In this document: piece by piece, positions 31,922 to 40,972 of the stretch
How positions within the stretch are numbered: the first letter of the stretch is position 1
How the letters are laid out: the number at the start of each line of letters is the position of its first letter
From: Nocardioides sp. YR527
GTDB lineage: Bacteria > Actinomycetota > Actinomycetes > Propionibacteriales > Nocardioidaceae
Assembly: GCF_900101045.1 (NCBI RefSeq)
Contig: NZ_FNFN01000001.1
Location: forward strand, 310,001 to 374,000
DNA length: 64,000 nt
Reading direction: 5' to 3'
The notes under the pieces: model-generated
What the model was told of the DNA's origin: nothing
The model's input: the letters and a program-made list of their open reading frames with translations, nothing else
The model's database searches: none
Program-made: the position numbers and the translations under genes

Positions 31922-33030
31922 CGGGTCTTCGGCGCCTCGTCACCGTCACTACCCGGCGGGCGGGCGATCTCGCGCTCACCCTGGCCGCGGTGGCCGGTGT
32001 GGTGTGCCTGCTGACGCTGCTCGCGGGGGTCGTGTTCGACGTACGGCCGCTCGTCTTCCGGTCCGGATCGATGTCGCCGGCGATCCCCACCGGCTCCCTG
32101 GCGCTGGCGGTGCCGGTCGACCACCGCGAGATCGCGGTGGGTGATGTGATCTCGGTGCCGTACGAACGTACGCGGGTCACCCACCGGGTCGTCTCGATCG
32201 ACCACACCGAGGCGAGCTCCCTGCTGCGGATGCAGGGTGACGCCAACGACGCCGCCGACCTGCGTCCCTACCAGGTGACCGCCGCCGACCGGGTCGTCTA
32301 CTCGGTACCCCATCTCGGCGCGGTGATCGCCTGGCTCTCGCATCCGCCGGGGATCTTCGTGCTCGCCGGCTACGCAGCGCTGCTGCTCACGATCCTGATG
32401 CGCCGCCGGGCGAACCCGTCCGCTCCGAGCGCCCCCGCCGTCCCCGAGCCGCCAGAACCTCCGCGACCCCGCCGGAGAGGGCGGCTCGCGTTCGCTGTCC
32501 TCGTGCTCGCGTTCCTGATCGGCACGGCGATGCCGCCGACCTGGGCGGCGTGGGCGGACCCGGTCGTGGTCACGGGCGGCACGCTCGGCACGACCAGCCT
32601 GGTCTCGCCGACCGCGACGCCGTCCTCCGGCGGAGGCAACGGCACCGGGACCGGCAACTGCCAGGCGCAGAACCAGGCGCTCGGCAGCACGATCACGCTG
32701 CGGTGGGAGGGAGTCGTACCGGCCTCCGCGCCGCCGCTGGCGAGCTACGACTACCAGCTGCAGTTCTTCAACCGGGACACCAACCAGAACCAGGGTGCCG
32801 CCCTGACCGTCGCCCATTCCGGGGCCGCCGGTTCGAGGCAGGCCTACCAGCAGAACGCGACGACGCTGGGCAACCTGATCGGCCTCAACCTGCTCTCCAA
32901 CACCCGGCTGCAGGTGCGGGTGCGCTCCCACCTCACCGGGACCGGCTGGTACGGCGCGACGACCGTCCAGGTGAACTTCTCCAGCAGTGCCGTGCTCGCC
33001 TTCGCCTCCTTCGAGTGCAACACCGCCTGA
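31918..33030 (+). CDS. SipW-type signal peptidase fused to TasA-like module
   Basis: A 370-residue protein with two parts. Residues 1-165 form a SipW-type peptidase: helix about 17-40, Ser51 in FRSGSMSPAI, His89 in RVTHRV, GDANDAAD from 107, and a second helix about 144-161. A Pro/Arg linker (166-188) follows. The second part begins with a hydrophobic segment (189-205) and WAAWADPVVVTGGTLGTTSL (209-228), which mimics the signal-peptide region of TasA-like proteins. A Gly/Thr/Ser linker and a beta-rich domain of about 120 residues complete it. The peptidase could therefore cut its own tail (inference). The GTG start overlaps the previous stop. Confidence 0.85.
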   Translation: MTGLRRLVTVTTRRAGDLALTLAAVAGVVCLLTLLAGVVFDVRPLVFRSGSMSPAIPTGSLALAVPVDHREIAVGDVISVPYERTRVTHRVVSIDHTEASSLLRMQGDANDAADLRPYQVTAADRVVYSVPHLGAVIAWLSHPPGIFVLAGYAALLLTILMRRRANPSAPSAPAVPEPPEPPRPRRRGRLAFAVLVLAFLIGTAMPPTWAAWADPVVVTGGTLGTTSLVSPTATPSSGGGNGTGTGNCQAQNQALGSTITLRWEGVVPASAPPLASYDYQLQFFNRDTNQNQGAALTVAHSGAAGSRQAYQQNATTLGNLIGLNLLSNTRLQVRVRSHLTGTGWYGATTVQVNFSSSAVLAFASFECNTA

Positions 33031-33060
33031 GCCGAGTTCCGCGCGGCGGTCGCCGCGAAC

Positions 33061-33066
33061 TACGCT
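33061..33066 (+). promoter_or_regulatory. -10 element for leaderless pdxT mRNA
   Basis: TACGCT ends six bases before the pdxT GTG, which gives pdxT its own promoter downstream of the SipW cassette. Confidence 0.5.
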
Positions 33067-33072
33067 TCCGAG

Positions 33073-33651
33073 GTGACTGCACCGACCATCGGCGTACTCG
33101 CTCTCCAAGGCGATGTCCGCGAGCACCTGGCCACGTTGACCCGGCTGGGGGTCAAGACCCTTCCCGTACGCCGCCAGGCCGAGCTGGACACCTGTGACGG
33201 GCTCGTCCTCCCCGGTGGGGAGTCGACCACGATGTGGCGTCTGGCCAGGACCTTCGAGCTGCTCGAGCCGCTGCGGGCACGGGTCGCGGACAAGATGCCG
33301 GTCTTCGGTACGTGTGCCGGGATGGTGCTGCTCGCCGAGCGCCTGCTCGACGGTGCCGAGGGCCAGGAGACGATCGGCGGCCTGGACATCACGGTGCGGC
33401 GCAACGCGTTCGGCCGCCAGACGGAGTCCTTCGAGACCGACCTGAGCGTGGCCGGGGTGGAGGACACGGTCCGGGCGGTCTTCATCCGGGCTCCCTGGGT
33501 CGAGGCGACCGGCACGGAGGTGGAGGTCCTGGCGAGCGTGTCGGGTCACCCCGTCGCCGTACGCCACGGGCACCTGCTGGCGACCTCCTTCCACCCCGAG
33601 GTCAACGGTGAGGACCGGCTGCACCGGCTCTTCCTCGACACCTGCTGGTGA
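33073..33651 (+). CDS. pdxT: PLP synthase glutaminase subunit PdxT
   Basis: A 192-residue class I glutamine amidotransferase that supplies ammonia to PdxS. The N-terminal strand [12 protein letters not shown], the GGEST oxyanion region ([12 protein letters not shown], about 43-54), the nucleophile Cys in [10 protein letters not shown] (about 78-87) and the His-Glu pair in SFHPEVNGE (about 176-184) are all present. It is normally next to pdxS but lies after the five-gene SipW cassette here. The GTG start is probably leaderless. Confidence 0.95.
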   Translation: MTAPTIGVLALQGDVREHLATLTRLGVKTLPVRRQAELDTCDGLVLPGGESTTMWRLARTFELLEPLRARVADKMPVFGTCAGMVLLAERLLDGAEGQETIGGLDITVRRNAFGRQTESFETDLSVAGVEDTVRAVFIRAPWVEATGTEVEVLASVSGHPVAVRHGHLLATSFHPEVNGEDRLHRLFLDTCW

Positions 33652-33672
33652 CCGTGACCGGGGCCACGTAGT

Positions 33673-33678
33673 TAGAAT
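33673..33678 (+). promoter_or_regulatory. Candidate -10 element of yebC
   Basis: TAGAAT lies 76 bp before the yebC ATG. GTGACC about 17 bp upstream could be a weak -35 element. Confidence 0.35.
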
Positions 33679-33754
33679 GGGTGTCTGCTGCCCTGTGGCG
33701 ACTCCGGAGGCGGCTCGACAAGCACAGCGACGCGGGGCAAAGGACGGTTTTCAG

Positions 33755-34522
33755 ATGAGCGGCCACTCCAAGTGGGCAACGACCAAGCACAAGAAGGCGG
33801 CGATCGACGCCAAGCGCGGCAAGCTCTTCGCCAAGCTCATCAAGACGATCGAGATCGCGGCCAAGACCGGCGGTCCCGATCCCTCGGGCAACCCGACGCT
33901 CTACGACGCGATCCAGAAGGCCAAGAAGCAGTCGGTCCCCAACGACAACATCGACCGCGCGGTCAAGCGCGGTGGCGGGCTCGACGGCGGCGGCGTCAGC
34001 TACGACACGATCATGTACGAGGTCTACGGCCCCCAGGGCGTCGCGCTCCTCATCGAGTGTCTGACCGACAACCGCAACCGGGCGGCCATGGAGGTCCGCA
34101 CCGCGGTGACTCGCAACGGCGGCACCATGGCCGACCCGGGCTCGGTCTCGCGCCTCTTCGACCGTAAGGGCGTCGTCGTGGTGGCCAAGGCGCAGGAGGG
34201 CAAGGAGGTCTCCGAGGACGACCTGCTCGAGGCCACCCTCGACGCCGGCGCCGAGGACGTCAACGACCTCGGTGAGACCTTCGAGGTCGTCTCCGACCCC
34301 TCCGACGTCGTCGCGGTCCGCACCGCGCTGCAGGAGGCCGGCATCGACTACGACTCCGCCGAGGTCCAGTTCGTCGCGAGCATGGACATCCCGGTCGCCG
34401 ACGCGCCGTCGGCCGAGAAGGTCTTCAGGCTCATCGACGCCGTCGACGACCTCGACGACGTGCAGAACGTCTTCTCCAACGCCGACATCCCCGACGAGGT
34501 CATGGAGACCGTCGACGCCTGA
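33755..34522 (+). CDS. yebC: YebC/PmpR-family protein
   Basis: A 255-residue YebC family protein with the invariant start [43 protein letters not shown] and [13 protein letters not shown] follow in the middle domain. Members act as DNA-binding regulators or help ribosomes through difficult sequences. ATG 33755 has AAAGGACGG upstream and gives the conserved N-terminus; an open frame from 33608 inside pdxT is rejected. A long inverted repeat separates it from ruvC. Confidence 0.95.
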   Translation: MSGHSKWATTKHKKAAIDAKRGKLFAKLIKTIEIAAKTGGPDPSGNPTLYDAIQKAKKQSVPNDNIDRAVKRGGGLDGGGVSYDTIMYEVYGPQGVALLIECLTDNRNRAAMEVRTAVTRNGGTMADPGSVSRLFDRKGVVVVAKAQEGKEVSEDDLLEATLDAGAEDVNDLGETFEVVSDPSDVVAVRTALQEAGIDYDSAEVQFVASMDIPVADAPSAEKVFRLIDAVDDLDDVQNVFSNADIPDEVMETVDA

Positions 34523-34528
34523 GCACCC

Positions 34529-34659
34529 CGCTGGTCGAGCCGGATTCGTGAGGAACGAGCGAATCCGTGTCGAGACCAACACGGTCCGGTCGAGCGCGAC
34601 AGGGGACTGTGTTGGTCTCGACACGCCTCCGCCCAGAGGCTCCGGCGGCTCGACCAGCG
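34529..34659. repeat. Long inverted repeat, copy 2
   Basis: The outer arms CGCTGGTCGAGCC and GGCTCGACCAGCG are perfect. The inner arms CGTGTCGAGACCAACAC (34566-34582) and GTGTTGGTCTCGACACG (34609-34625) are also perfect. The 17-bp left inner arm is identical to that of the copy at 26717-26836, while the intervening sequences differ. It fills the yebC-ruvC gap. Confidence 0.8.
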
Positions 34660-34666
34660 ATGCCGG

Positions 34667-34672
34667 TACGCT
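34667..34672 (+). promoter_or_regulatory. Candidate -10 element of ruvCAB
   Basis: TACGCT starts just after the inverted repeat and ends 27 bp before the ruvC ATG. Confidence 0.35.
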
Positions 34673-34699
34673 ACGAACAGACGTTCGATGGAGGTGCTG

Positions 34700-35239
34700 A
34701 TGCGGGTGCTTGGGATCGACCCCGGCCTGACCCGGTGCGGGATGGGCGTGGTCGACGGATCGCTCGGCCGGCCGCTGTCGATGGTGGACGTCGGCGTGAT
34801 CCGTACGTCCTCCGACCTTCCCGTCTGGGAGCGACTGGTGAGCATCGAGAAGGGTATCGACGCCTGGATCGAGGAGCATCGGCCCGACGCGGTCGCGATC
34901 GAGCGGATCTTCGCGCGCTCGAACGTCTCCACGATCATGGGTACGGCCCAGGCCAGCGGCCTCGCCATGGTCTGCGCCGCCCGGCGCGGTCTGCCGGTCG
35001 CCCTGCACACGCCCTCGGAGGTCAAGGCGGCAGTCTCCGGCAACGGCCGAGCCGACAAGGCTCAGGTGACCGCGATGGTGACCCGCATCCTTCGGCTCCC
35101 GACGCCGCCGAAGCCCGCCGACGCCGCCGACGCGCTCGCGCTGGCCATCACCCACCAGTGGCGCGGAGGCGCCCAGAACCGCATCGAAGCCGCGCTCGCG
35201 GCTGCTGGAAGGCACCCAATGAAAGGGCACCAGAAGTGA
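34700..35239 (+). CDS. ruvC: Holliday junction resolvase RuvC
   Basis: A 179-residue RuvC endonuclease that cuts Holliday junctions moved by RuvAB. Acidic catalytic residues appear in [14 protein letters not shown] (Asp7), VAIERIFA (Glu) and [14 protein letters not shown] near the C-terminus. ATG 34700 has GGAGG five bases upstream, better than ATG 34688. Its stop overlaps the ruvA GTG. Confidence 0.96.
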   Translation: MRVLGIDPGLTRCGMGVVDGSLGRPLSMVDVGVIRTSSDLPVWERLVSIEKGIDAWIEEHRPDAVAIERIFARSNVSTIMGTAQASGLAMVCAARRGLPVALHTPSEVKAAVSGNGRADKAQVTAMVTRILRLPTPPKPADAADALALAITHQWRGGAQNRIEAALAAAGRHPMKGHQK

Positions 35240-35835
35240 TCGCGTCCGTGCGCGGCAAGGTCGCCGCCGTCAGTCTCTCCACCGCCATCGTCGAGGTCGG
35301 CGGCATCGGGATCGAGCTGCTCTGCACGCCCAACACGCTGGCCACGCTGCGCACCGGCGAGGAGGCCCACCTGCCGACCAGCCTGGTCGTGCGCGAGGAC
35401 TCGCTGACCCTGTTCGGTTTCACCGATACCGACGAGCGCACCCTCTTCGAGCTGCTCCAGACCGCCTCCGGCGTCGGCCCGAAGCTCGCCCAGGCGATGC
35501 TCGCCGTCCTCTCGCCCGACGGCATCCGTCTGGCCATCGCGGGCGAGGACGCCAAGACCCTCACCAAGGTCCCCGGCATCGGCCAGAAGGGCGCCCAGCG
35601 GATCATCTTGGAGCTCAAGGACAGGATCGGCGCACCGACCGGCACCGCCTCCGCCCCGGCGCCCACCGCCGCAGCGGCCCCGTGGCGCGACCAGGTCACC
35701 GAGGCCCTCGTCGGCCTGGGCTACAACGCCCGCGACGCCGACAAGGCGGTCACCGCCATCGAGCCCGAGGCCGGCGACCAGGCCAACATCTCGATGCTGC
35801 TCCGGGCGGCTCTGCGGACTCTTTCTAAGGCATAA
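35236..35835 (+). CDS. ruvA: Holliday junction DNA helicase subunit RuvA
   Basis: A 199-residue RuvA, the tetramer that binds the Holliday junction. The OB-fold domain opens with [13 protein letters not shown]. Helix-hairpin-helix elements are [17 protein letters not shown] and [20 protein letters not shown] Pro/Ala linker (about 136-148) leads to domain III, which contacts RuvB ([19 protein letters not shown]). GTG 35236 overlaps the ruvC stop; ruvB follows after 6 bp. Confidence 0.96.
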   Translation: MIASVRGKVAAVSLSTAIVEVGGIGIELLCTPNTLATLRTGEEAHLPTSLVVREDSLTLFGFTDTDERTLFELLQTASGVGPKLAQAMLAVLSPDGIRLAIAGEDAKTLTKVPGIGQKGAQRIILELKDRIGAPTGTASAPAPTAAAAPWRDQVTEALVGLGYNARDADKAVTAIEPEAGDQANISMLLRAALRTLSKA

Positions 35836-35841
35836 GGAACC

Positions 35842-36924
35842 ATGCACGAGGACGACCTGGACCGGGCCGAGGAGGACTACTTCTCCTCGCTCACCATCGC
35901 CGAGGCCGACGGTGACGACCGTGCCGTCGAGGCAGCGCTGCGCCCCAAGACCCTCGACGAGCTGATCGGCCAGCAGCGCGTCCGCGAGCAGCTCGGCCTC
36001 GTCCTGGAGGCGGCGCGGCAGCGTGAGCGGGCCCCCGACCACGTACTCCTGTCCGGGCCGCCCGGGCTCGGCAAGACCACCCTCGCGATGATCATCGCCG
36101 CCGAGATGTCGGCGCCCCTGCGGATCACGTCGGGCCCGGCGATCACCCACGCCGGCGACCTCGCCGCGATCCTGAGCGGGCTCAACGAGGGCGAGGTGCT
36201 CTTCGTCGACGAGATCCACCGGATGAGCCGACCCGCCGAGGAGATGCTCTACCTCGCGATGGAGGACTTCCGGGTCGACGTGGTCATCGGCAAGGGCCCG
36301 GGCGCGACCGCGATCCCGATCGACCTGCCGCCGTTCACGCTGGTCGGCGCGACCACGCGGGCCGGCCTTCTCCCGGGCCCGCTCCGGGACAGGTTCGGCT
36401 TCACCGGACACCTCGAGCTCTACGACCCGGCCGACCTCGAGCTGATCGTGCGCCGTTCCGCGGGCCTGCTCGACGTCACCCTCAAGGACGACGGAGCCGC
36501 CGAGATCGCCGGCCGCTCCCGAGGCACCCCGCGGATCGCGAACCGGCTGCTGCGCCGCGTACGCGACTATGCCCAGGTCAAGGCCGACGGCACGGTCACC
36601 CAGCAGATCGCGGAGAAGGCGCTCGATCTCTACGAGGTCGACCCGCTCGGCCTGGACCGCCTCGACCTGGCCGTCCTCGACGCCCTGTGCCGGAGGTTCG
36701 GCGGTGGCCCGGTGGGCATCTCCACCCTCGCCGTGGCGGTGGGGGAGGAGCGCGAGACGGTCGAGGAGGTGGCCGAGCCGTTCCTGGTGCGCACCGGATT
36801 CCTGGCACGTACGCCGCGGGGCCGGGTCGCGACTCCGGCCGCGTGGGAGCATCTCGGGCTGCCGGTACCGGCCAACGCCGAGGCTGCGGCCTGGTCCAGG
36901 GACACGCTTTGGGATGAGGCCTGA
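35842..36924 (+). CDS. ruvB: Holliday junction branch-migration ATPase RuvB
   Basis: A 360-residue AAA+ motor. Walker A is [12 protein letters not shown] (about 73-84), Walker [11 protein letters not shown] (about 120-129) and sensor 1 LVGATTRAG (about 170-178). [17 protein letters not shown] carries the arginine sensor, and a winged helix forms the C-terminus. AAGGAAC precedes the ATG. It completes the ruvCAB operon. Confidence 0.97.
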   Translation: MHEDDLDRAEEDYFSSLTIAEADGDDRAVEAALRPKTLDELIGQQRVREQLGLVLEAARQRERAPDHVLLSGPPGLGKTTLAMIIAAEMSAPLRITSGPAITHAGDLAAILSGLNEGEVLFVDEIHRMSRPAEEMLYLAMEDFRVDVVIGKGPGATAIPIDLPPFTLVGATTRAGLLPGPLRDRFGFTGHLELYDPADLELIVRRSAGLLDVTLKDDGAAEIAGRSRGTPRIANRLLRRVRDYAQVKADGTVTQQIAEKALDLYEVDPLGLDRLDLAVLDALCRRFGGGPVGISTLAVAVGEERETVEEVAEPFLVRTGFLARTPRGRVATPAAWEHLGLPVPANAEAAAWSRDTLWDEA

Positions 36925-36950
36925 TTCACAGTCTCAACCAGGTGCCTGGT

Positions 36951-36956
36951 TAGACT
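36951..36956 (+). promoter_or_regulatory. Candidate -10 element of yajC-secDF
   Basis: TAGACT lies in the ruvB-yajC gap, 55 bp before the yajC GTG. No clear -35 element was seen. Confidence 0.35.
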
Positions 36957-37011
36957 TGCACGTCGCCGTGCGCCTGCCGGCGACCACTCAGACTGTCGGA
37001 GCCGAACCCCC

Positions 37012-37392
37012 GTGGAATTCCTTCCTTTTATCGTCATCATCGTCCTGTTCTACTTCCTGTTGATCAGGCCGCAGCAGAAGCGCGCGAAGCAGGCGCGTGA
37101 GCTCCAGCTCAACCTCCAGCCGGGCGACCGGGTGATGCTGACCGCCGGGCTCTTCGGCACGGTGACGGAGGTCGAGGAGTCCACGACGAACATCAAGGTC
37201 GAGATCTCCGACGGCGTCGTCATCCAGGTCGTGCGCCAGGCCGTGGCCCAGAAGGTCACCGAGGCGCCCGCGGAGGAGTCCGACGAAGAGTCCGACGAGG
37301 AGACCGGCGAGGAGCGCGAGGTCGAGGCTGCGGCCGAGGAGACCTCCGCCGACGCCGAGAACGTCATCGTGGACCTCGACAAGAAGGACTGA
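37012..37392 (+). CDS. yajC: Preprotein translocase accessory subunit YajC
   Basis: A 126-residue YajC. It has one N-terminal helix (LPFIVIIVLFYFLLI) followed by RPQQKRAKQ and the conserved LQPGDRVMLTAGLFGTVTEV. A long acidic C-terminal tail (about 85-126, EESDEESDEETGEE) is typical of actinobacteria. It works with SecDF at the SecYEG channel. The start is GTG. secD begins 7 bp after its stop. Confidence 0.95.
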   Translation: MEFLPFIVIIVLFYFLLIRPQQKRAKQARELQLNLQPGDRVMLTAGLFGTVTEVEESTTNIKVEISDGVVIQVVRQAVAQKVTEAPAEESDEESDEETGEEREVEAAAEETSADAENVIVDLDKKD

Positions 37393-37399
37393 CCAACAC

Positions 37400-39112
37400 A
37401 TGGCACGCAAGACAGCGCGCCCCGGCCGGACACTCGCACTGCTCTTCTTGGCCATTGCGATCATGTTCGGCGGCATCGCGTTCGCCGGCACCTGGAAGCC
37501 TGAGCTGGGCCTCGACCTGCGCGGCGGCACCGAGATCTCGATGACCGCGGAGAACTCCGAGGGCGGATCGGTCCCGAGGGAGAGCCTCGACGAGGCCAAG
37601 TCGATCATCGACCAGCGGGTCAACGGCTCCGGCATCACCGGCGGCCGAGTGACCACCGAGGGCAACGACGTCATCAAGGTCTCCATCCCCGGCACCGGCA
37701 AGGTGCAGCAGGAGACCGCAGAGCGCGTACGCCAGACCGCGAAGCTCCGCTTCCGCCTGGTCGCCTGCAGCCCGCAGAAGCCATGTGGCGCCGCGGACTC
37801 GAGCGGCTCGATGGTCGAGGATCCCTCGACGAGCACCGTCCCGGGCACCTCCCCGCGCGCGGCGTTCGGCAGCGAGACCGCCAGCGCATCCGAGACCGCG
37901 AGCGCTTCCGAGAAGGCCTCGGAGAAGGCGTCCGAGAGCGCCGACCCGAGCGCCAGCCCCTCGGCCTCGGCGGGCGCCGACGCCGAGAAGCGGAGCAAGA
38001 ACTCGGTCGTCCCGGTCGACGAAGCGGTCGAGTTCATGCGCAACGTCCCGCAGGAGTGGGCGACCGCCTACAACTCCTTCACCTGCCCGGCCCCGGGCGC
38101 CGAACCGGCCGAGGACATCGCAGGTGAGCCGCTGCTGACCTGCGATGAGGACGGCGTCCCCTACCTGCTGACTCCGGCAGTGATCGAGGGCACCGAGATC
38201 AGCGAGGCCTCCTACGGCATCCCGCAGCAGCAGGCCAACTACGTGGTGACCCTGGACTTCAAGTCCGACGGCAACAAGGTCTTCGCCGACACCACCGGCG
38301 CCATCGCCGGCACCGGCGAGCAGTTCGCGATCGTCCTGGACACCCAGGTGATCTCGGCCCCGACCGCCGACTCCCGGATCAGCGGAGGCGCCCAGATCAG
38401 CGGCGACTTCACCCAGGAGTCCGCCGCCGCCCTGGCCAACAACCTGAAGTACGGCTCGCTGCCGCTCGACTTCCCCGAGGACGGCATTCAGACCCGGGTG
38501 ATCGGCCCGACCCTGGCCGGCAACCAGCTCACCGCCGGACTCTGGGCCGGCCTGATCGGTCTGATCCTGGTGGTGATCTTCTCGATCCTCTACTACCGTG
38601 CGATGAGCATCGTGGTGATCGGCTCGCTGCTCGTGGCGGGTGCTCTGACGTACGGGATGATCCTGCTGCTCAGCGAGACCGCCGGCGTCACTCTGGACCT
38701 TCCGGGCGTGGCCGGTCTGATCGTCGGTATCGGTATCACCGCCGACTCCTTCATCATCCTCTACGAGAGGATGCGTGACGACATGCGTGATGGTCGCTCG
38801 ATGCGGGTGGCCGTCGACACCGCCTGGGTCCGGGCTCGCAACACGTGTCTGGCCTCCGACGGCGTCTCGTTCCTGGCCGCGTTCGTGCTCTACGTCTTCG
38901 CGACCAACGAGGTCAAGGGCTTCGCGTTCATGCTCGGCCTGACCACGATCATCGACGTGCTGGTGTTCTTCTGGTTCACCCACCCGATGACCAAGCTGAT
39001 GGCCGGCTGGGGCTTCTTCAACAAGGGCCACGTGCTCTCCGGCATGGACAAGCGCGCTATCGGCACCGTCGACGCCCCCACGGGCACCACTCTGGTCGGA
39101 GGCAAGGCCTGA
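37400..39112 (+). CDS. secD: Protein translocase subunit SecD
   Basis: A 570-residue SecD that uses the proton gradient to pull proteins out on the outer side. Family segments are ELGLDLRGGTEI (about 35-46), IIDQRVNGSGITG, the P1 head, and six transmembrane helices from about 370 with LPGVAGLIVGIGITADSFII. It carries a Ser/Ala/Glu-rich insert (about residues 155-198) in the extracytoplasmic region that breaks an otherwise normal sequence. Its stop overlaps the secF start. Confidence 0.96.
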   Translation: MARKTARPGRTLALLFLAIAIMFGGIAFAGTWKPELGLDLRGGTEISMTAENSEGGSVPRESLDEAKSIIDQRVNGSGITGGRVTTEGNDVIKVSIPGTGKVQQETAERVRQTAKLRFRLVACSPQKPCGAADSSGSMVEDPSTSTVPGTSPRAAFGSETASASETASASEKASEKASESADPSASPSASAGADAEKRSKNSVVPVDEAVEFMRNVPQEWATAYNSFTCPAPGAEPAEDIAGEPLLTCDEDGVPYLLTPAVIEGTEISEASYGIPQQQANYVVTLDFKSDGNKVFADTTGAIAGTGEQFAIVLDTQVISAPTADSRISGGAQISGDFTQESAAALANNLKYGSLPLDFPEDGIQTRVIGPTLAGNQLTAGLWAGLIGLILVVIFSILYYRAMSIVVIGSLLVAGALTYGMILLLSETAGVTLDLPGVAGLIVGIGITADSFIILYERMRDDMRDGRSMRVAVDTAWVRARNTCLASDGVSFLAAFVLYVFATNEVKGFAFMLGLTTIIDVLVFFWFTHPMTKLMAGWGFFNKGHVLSGMDKRAIGTVDAPTGTTLVGGKA

Positions 39113-40347
39113 TGAGCAAGTTCTCCTTCTCCCGGCTCGGCAAGGAGCTCTACACCGGCGAGAAGTCCTTCGACTTCGTCGGTCGCCGGATGCTCTGGTA
39201 CTCCGTGTCCGCGGTCGTGCTCGTGGCTGTCGTCCTCGGGGTCTGGCTCCAGGGCATCAACCTCGGCATCGACTTCACCGGCGGCACGCGCTACACCGTG
39301 ACCGTCGCGCAGGCCGACCAGGAGCTCGCCGACGACCTGCGTACGGCGGTCGGTGACACGGCGGTCGAGGCCGCCGACGGTGCCACGGTGCGCACGGCCG
39401 GTGGCAAGTCGATCGTCATCGAGACCAAGGCGATCGCCGACAACTCCGAGGCCGACGACTCGATCATGGCGGCGATCACCAAGACCGCCGACGTGGCCGA
39501 GGAAGACATCAGCCGCACTGGCATCGGCCCCAGCTGGGGCCAGCGGGTCGCCACCAAGGCGGCCCTCGCGCTGGGCATCTTCCTCGTCGGCGTGGTCCTG
39601 TTCATCTGGATCTACTTCAGGGAATGGAAGATGTCGGTCGCGGCCGTCGTCGCGCTGCTCCATGACGTGGTGATCACGGTCGGCGTCTACGCGATCGTCG
39701 GTTTCGAGGTGACTCCGGCAACGGTCACCGGCTTCTTGACGATCCTCGGTTATTCGCTCTACGACACCGTGGTGGTCTTCGACAAGGTCAAGGAGAACAC
39801 CCGCAACCTGTCGCAGAAGAAGCAGACCTACGCCTACGCGGCCAACCTGGCGATCAACCAGACCCTGGTCCGTTCGGTGAACACCTCGATCATCGGTCTG
39901 CTGCCGGTCGTCGCGATCCTCTACGTCAGCACCGTCCAGCTCGGCACCTCTTCGCTGAAGGACATCTCCCTGGTCCTCTTCATCGGTATGGCCGTCGGCA
40001 CCTACTCCTCGATCTTCATCGCCACCCCGCTGCTGGTGCACCTGAAGTCGAAGGAGAAGGACGTCGTCGACGCCGAGAAGCGTGCCGCCGCGCGGATGAA
40101 GGAAGCCGACAAGTACGCCGCGGTCCCGGTCTTCGACGAAGGCATGCCGGTCGCGGAGAGCGACGAGCCGGACGAGCTGCGTGAGTCCGAGGACCTTCAC
40201 GAGGCCGGCGTGAGCCGGGGCACCAGCCCCAACCGCTCCGCGACCGGTCGGGGCCGCAACGTACCCGACCAGCACCGCGAGGTCTCCGACAGCGGCGCCG
40301 CCGGGCGTCCGCAGCCGAAGCGCGAGTCGAGGTCGAAGCGCAAGTGA
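39112..40347 (+). CDS. secF: Protein translocase subunit SecF
   Basis: A 411-residue SecF partner of SecD. N-terminal INLGIDFTGGTRY (about 49-61), TRTGIGPSWGQRVATKAALA-like segment and GYSLYDTVVVFDKVKENTR are typical, with six helices. A hydrophilic C-terminal tail of about 100 residues (after LVHLKSKEKD) is unusually long and ends in a basic stretch KRESRSKRK, probably cytoplasmic. ATG 39112 is chosen over an open frame inside secD. Its stop overlaps the apt GTG. Confidence 0.95.
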   Translation: MSKFSFSRLGKELYTGEKSFDFVGRRMLWYSVSAVVLVAVVLGVWLQGINLGIDFTGGTRYTVTVAQADQELADDLRTAVGDTAVEAADGATVRTAGGKSIVIETKAIADNSEADDSIMAAITKTADVAEEDISRTGIGPSWGQRVATKAALALGIFLVGVVLFIWIYFREWKMSVAAVVALLHDVVITVGVYAIVGFEVTPATVTGFLTILGYSLYDTVVVFDKVKENTRNLSQKKQTYAYAANLAINQTLVRSVNTSIIGLLPVVAILYVSTVQLGTSSLKDISLVLFIGMAVGTYSSIFIATPLLVHLKSKEKDVVDAEKRAAARMKEADKYAAVPVFDEGMPVAESDEPDELRESEDLHEAGVSRGTSPNRSATGRGRNVPDQHREVSDSGAAGRPQPKRESRSKRK

Positions 40348-40910
40348 CTGTCTCCGAGACGGCCGCTGGTGGCCGGTCGCTCGAGGAAACCCTCGAGCGG
40401 CTGGTCGCCGACGTTCCTGACTTCCCGGAGCCGGGCGTCGGGTTCAAGGACATCACCCCGCTGCTGGCCGACCACGCGGGCTTCAGCCAGGTGGTCGAGG
40501 CGCTCGCCGCTCCGGGGCGCGACGCCGACGGCAACGTGAGCGTCACCAAGGTGCTCGGCATGGAGTCGCGAGGCTTCATCCTCGGTGCCCCCGCGGCCCT
40601 GCACCTCGGCGTGGGCTTCGTGCCCGTACGCAAGGCCGGCAAGCTGCCCCGCGAGACCCATGCGGTCTCCTACTCGCTGGAGTACGGCGAGGCCACCCTG
40701 GAGATCCACACCGACGCGGTCGCGCCGGGGGAACGGGTGCTGGTCATCGACGACGTCCTCGCGACCGGCGGCACCGCGGCGGCCACGATCGAGCTCGTCG
40801 AGCGCTGCGGGGGCGTCGTCGTGGGCGTCTCGGTGCTGCTCGAGCTCGGCTTCCTCGACCCGCGCAGCAAGCTGCCCGACACGCCGGTGCACGCGCTGCT
40901 GGTCAGTTGA
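40344..40910 (+). CDS. apt: Adenine phosphoribosyltransferase
   Basis: A 188-residue purine salvage enzyme that makes AMP from adenine and PRPP. Opening VPDFPEPGVGFKDITPLLAD (about 24-43) and the PRPP loop VLVIDDVLATGGTAAA (about 132-147) are diagnostic. The GTG start overlaps the secF stop. The apt-rel neighbourhood is conserved in actinobacteria. Confidence 0.95.
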   Translation: MTVSETAAGGRSLEETLERLVADVPDFPEPGVGFKDITPLLADHAGFSQVVEALAAPGRDADGNVSVTKVLGMESRGFILGAPAALHLGVGFVPVRKAGKLPRETHAVSYSLEYGEATLEIHTDAVAPGERVLVIDDVLATGGTAAATIELVERCGGVVVGVSVLLELGFLDPRSKLPDTPVHALLVS

Positions 40911-40960
40911 CAGGTCCATTCTGCAGGTGCCGTCCTAGCCAACGATCCGGGTGCGGCCGG

Positions 40961-40966
40961 TAGACT
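40961..40966 (+). promoter_or_regulatory. -10 element for leaderless rel mRNA
   Basis: TAGACT ends six bases before the rel ATG at 40973. Confidence 0.5.
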
Positions 40967-40972
40967 CGGGAC

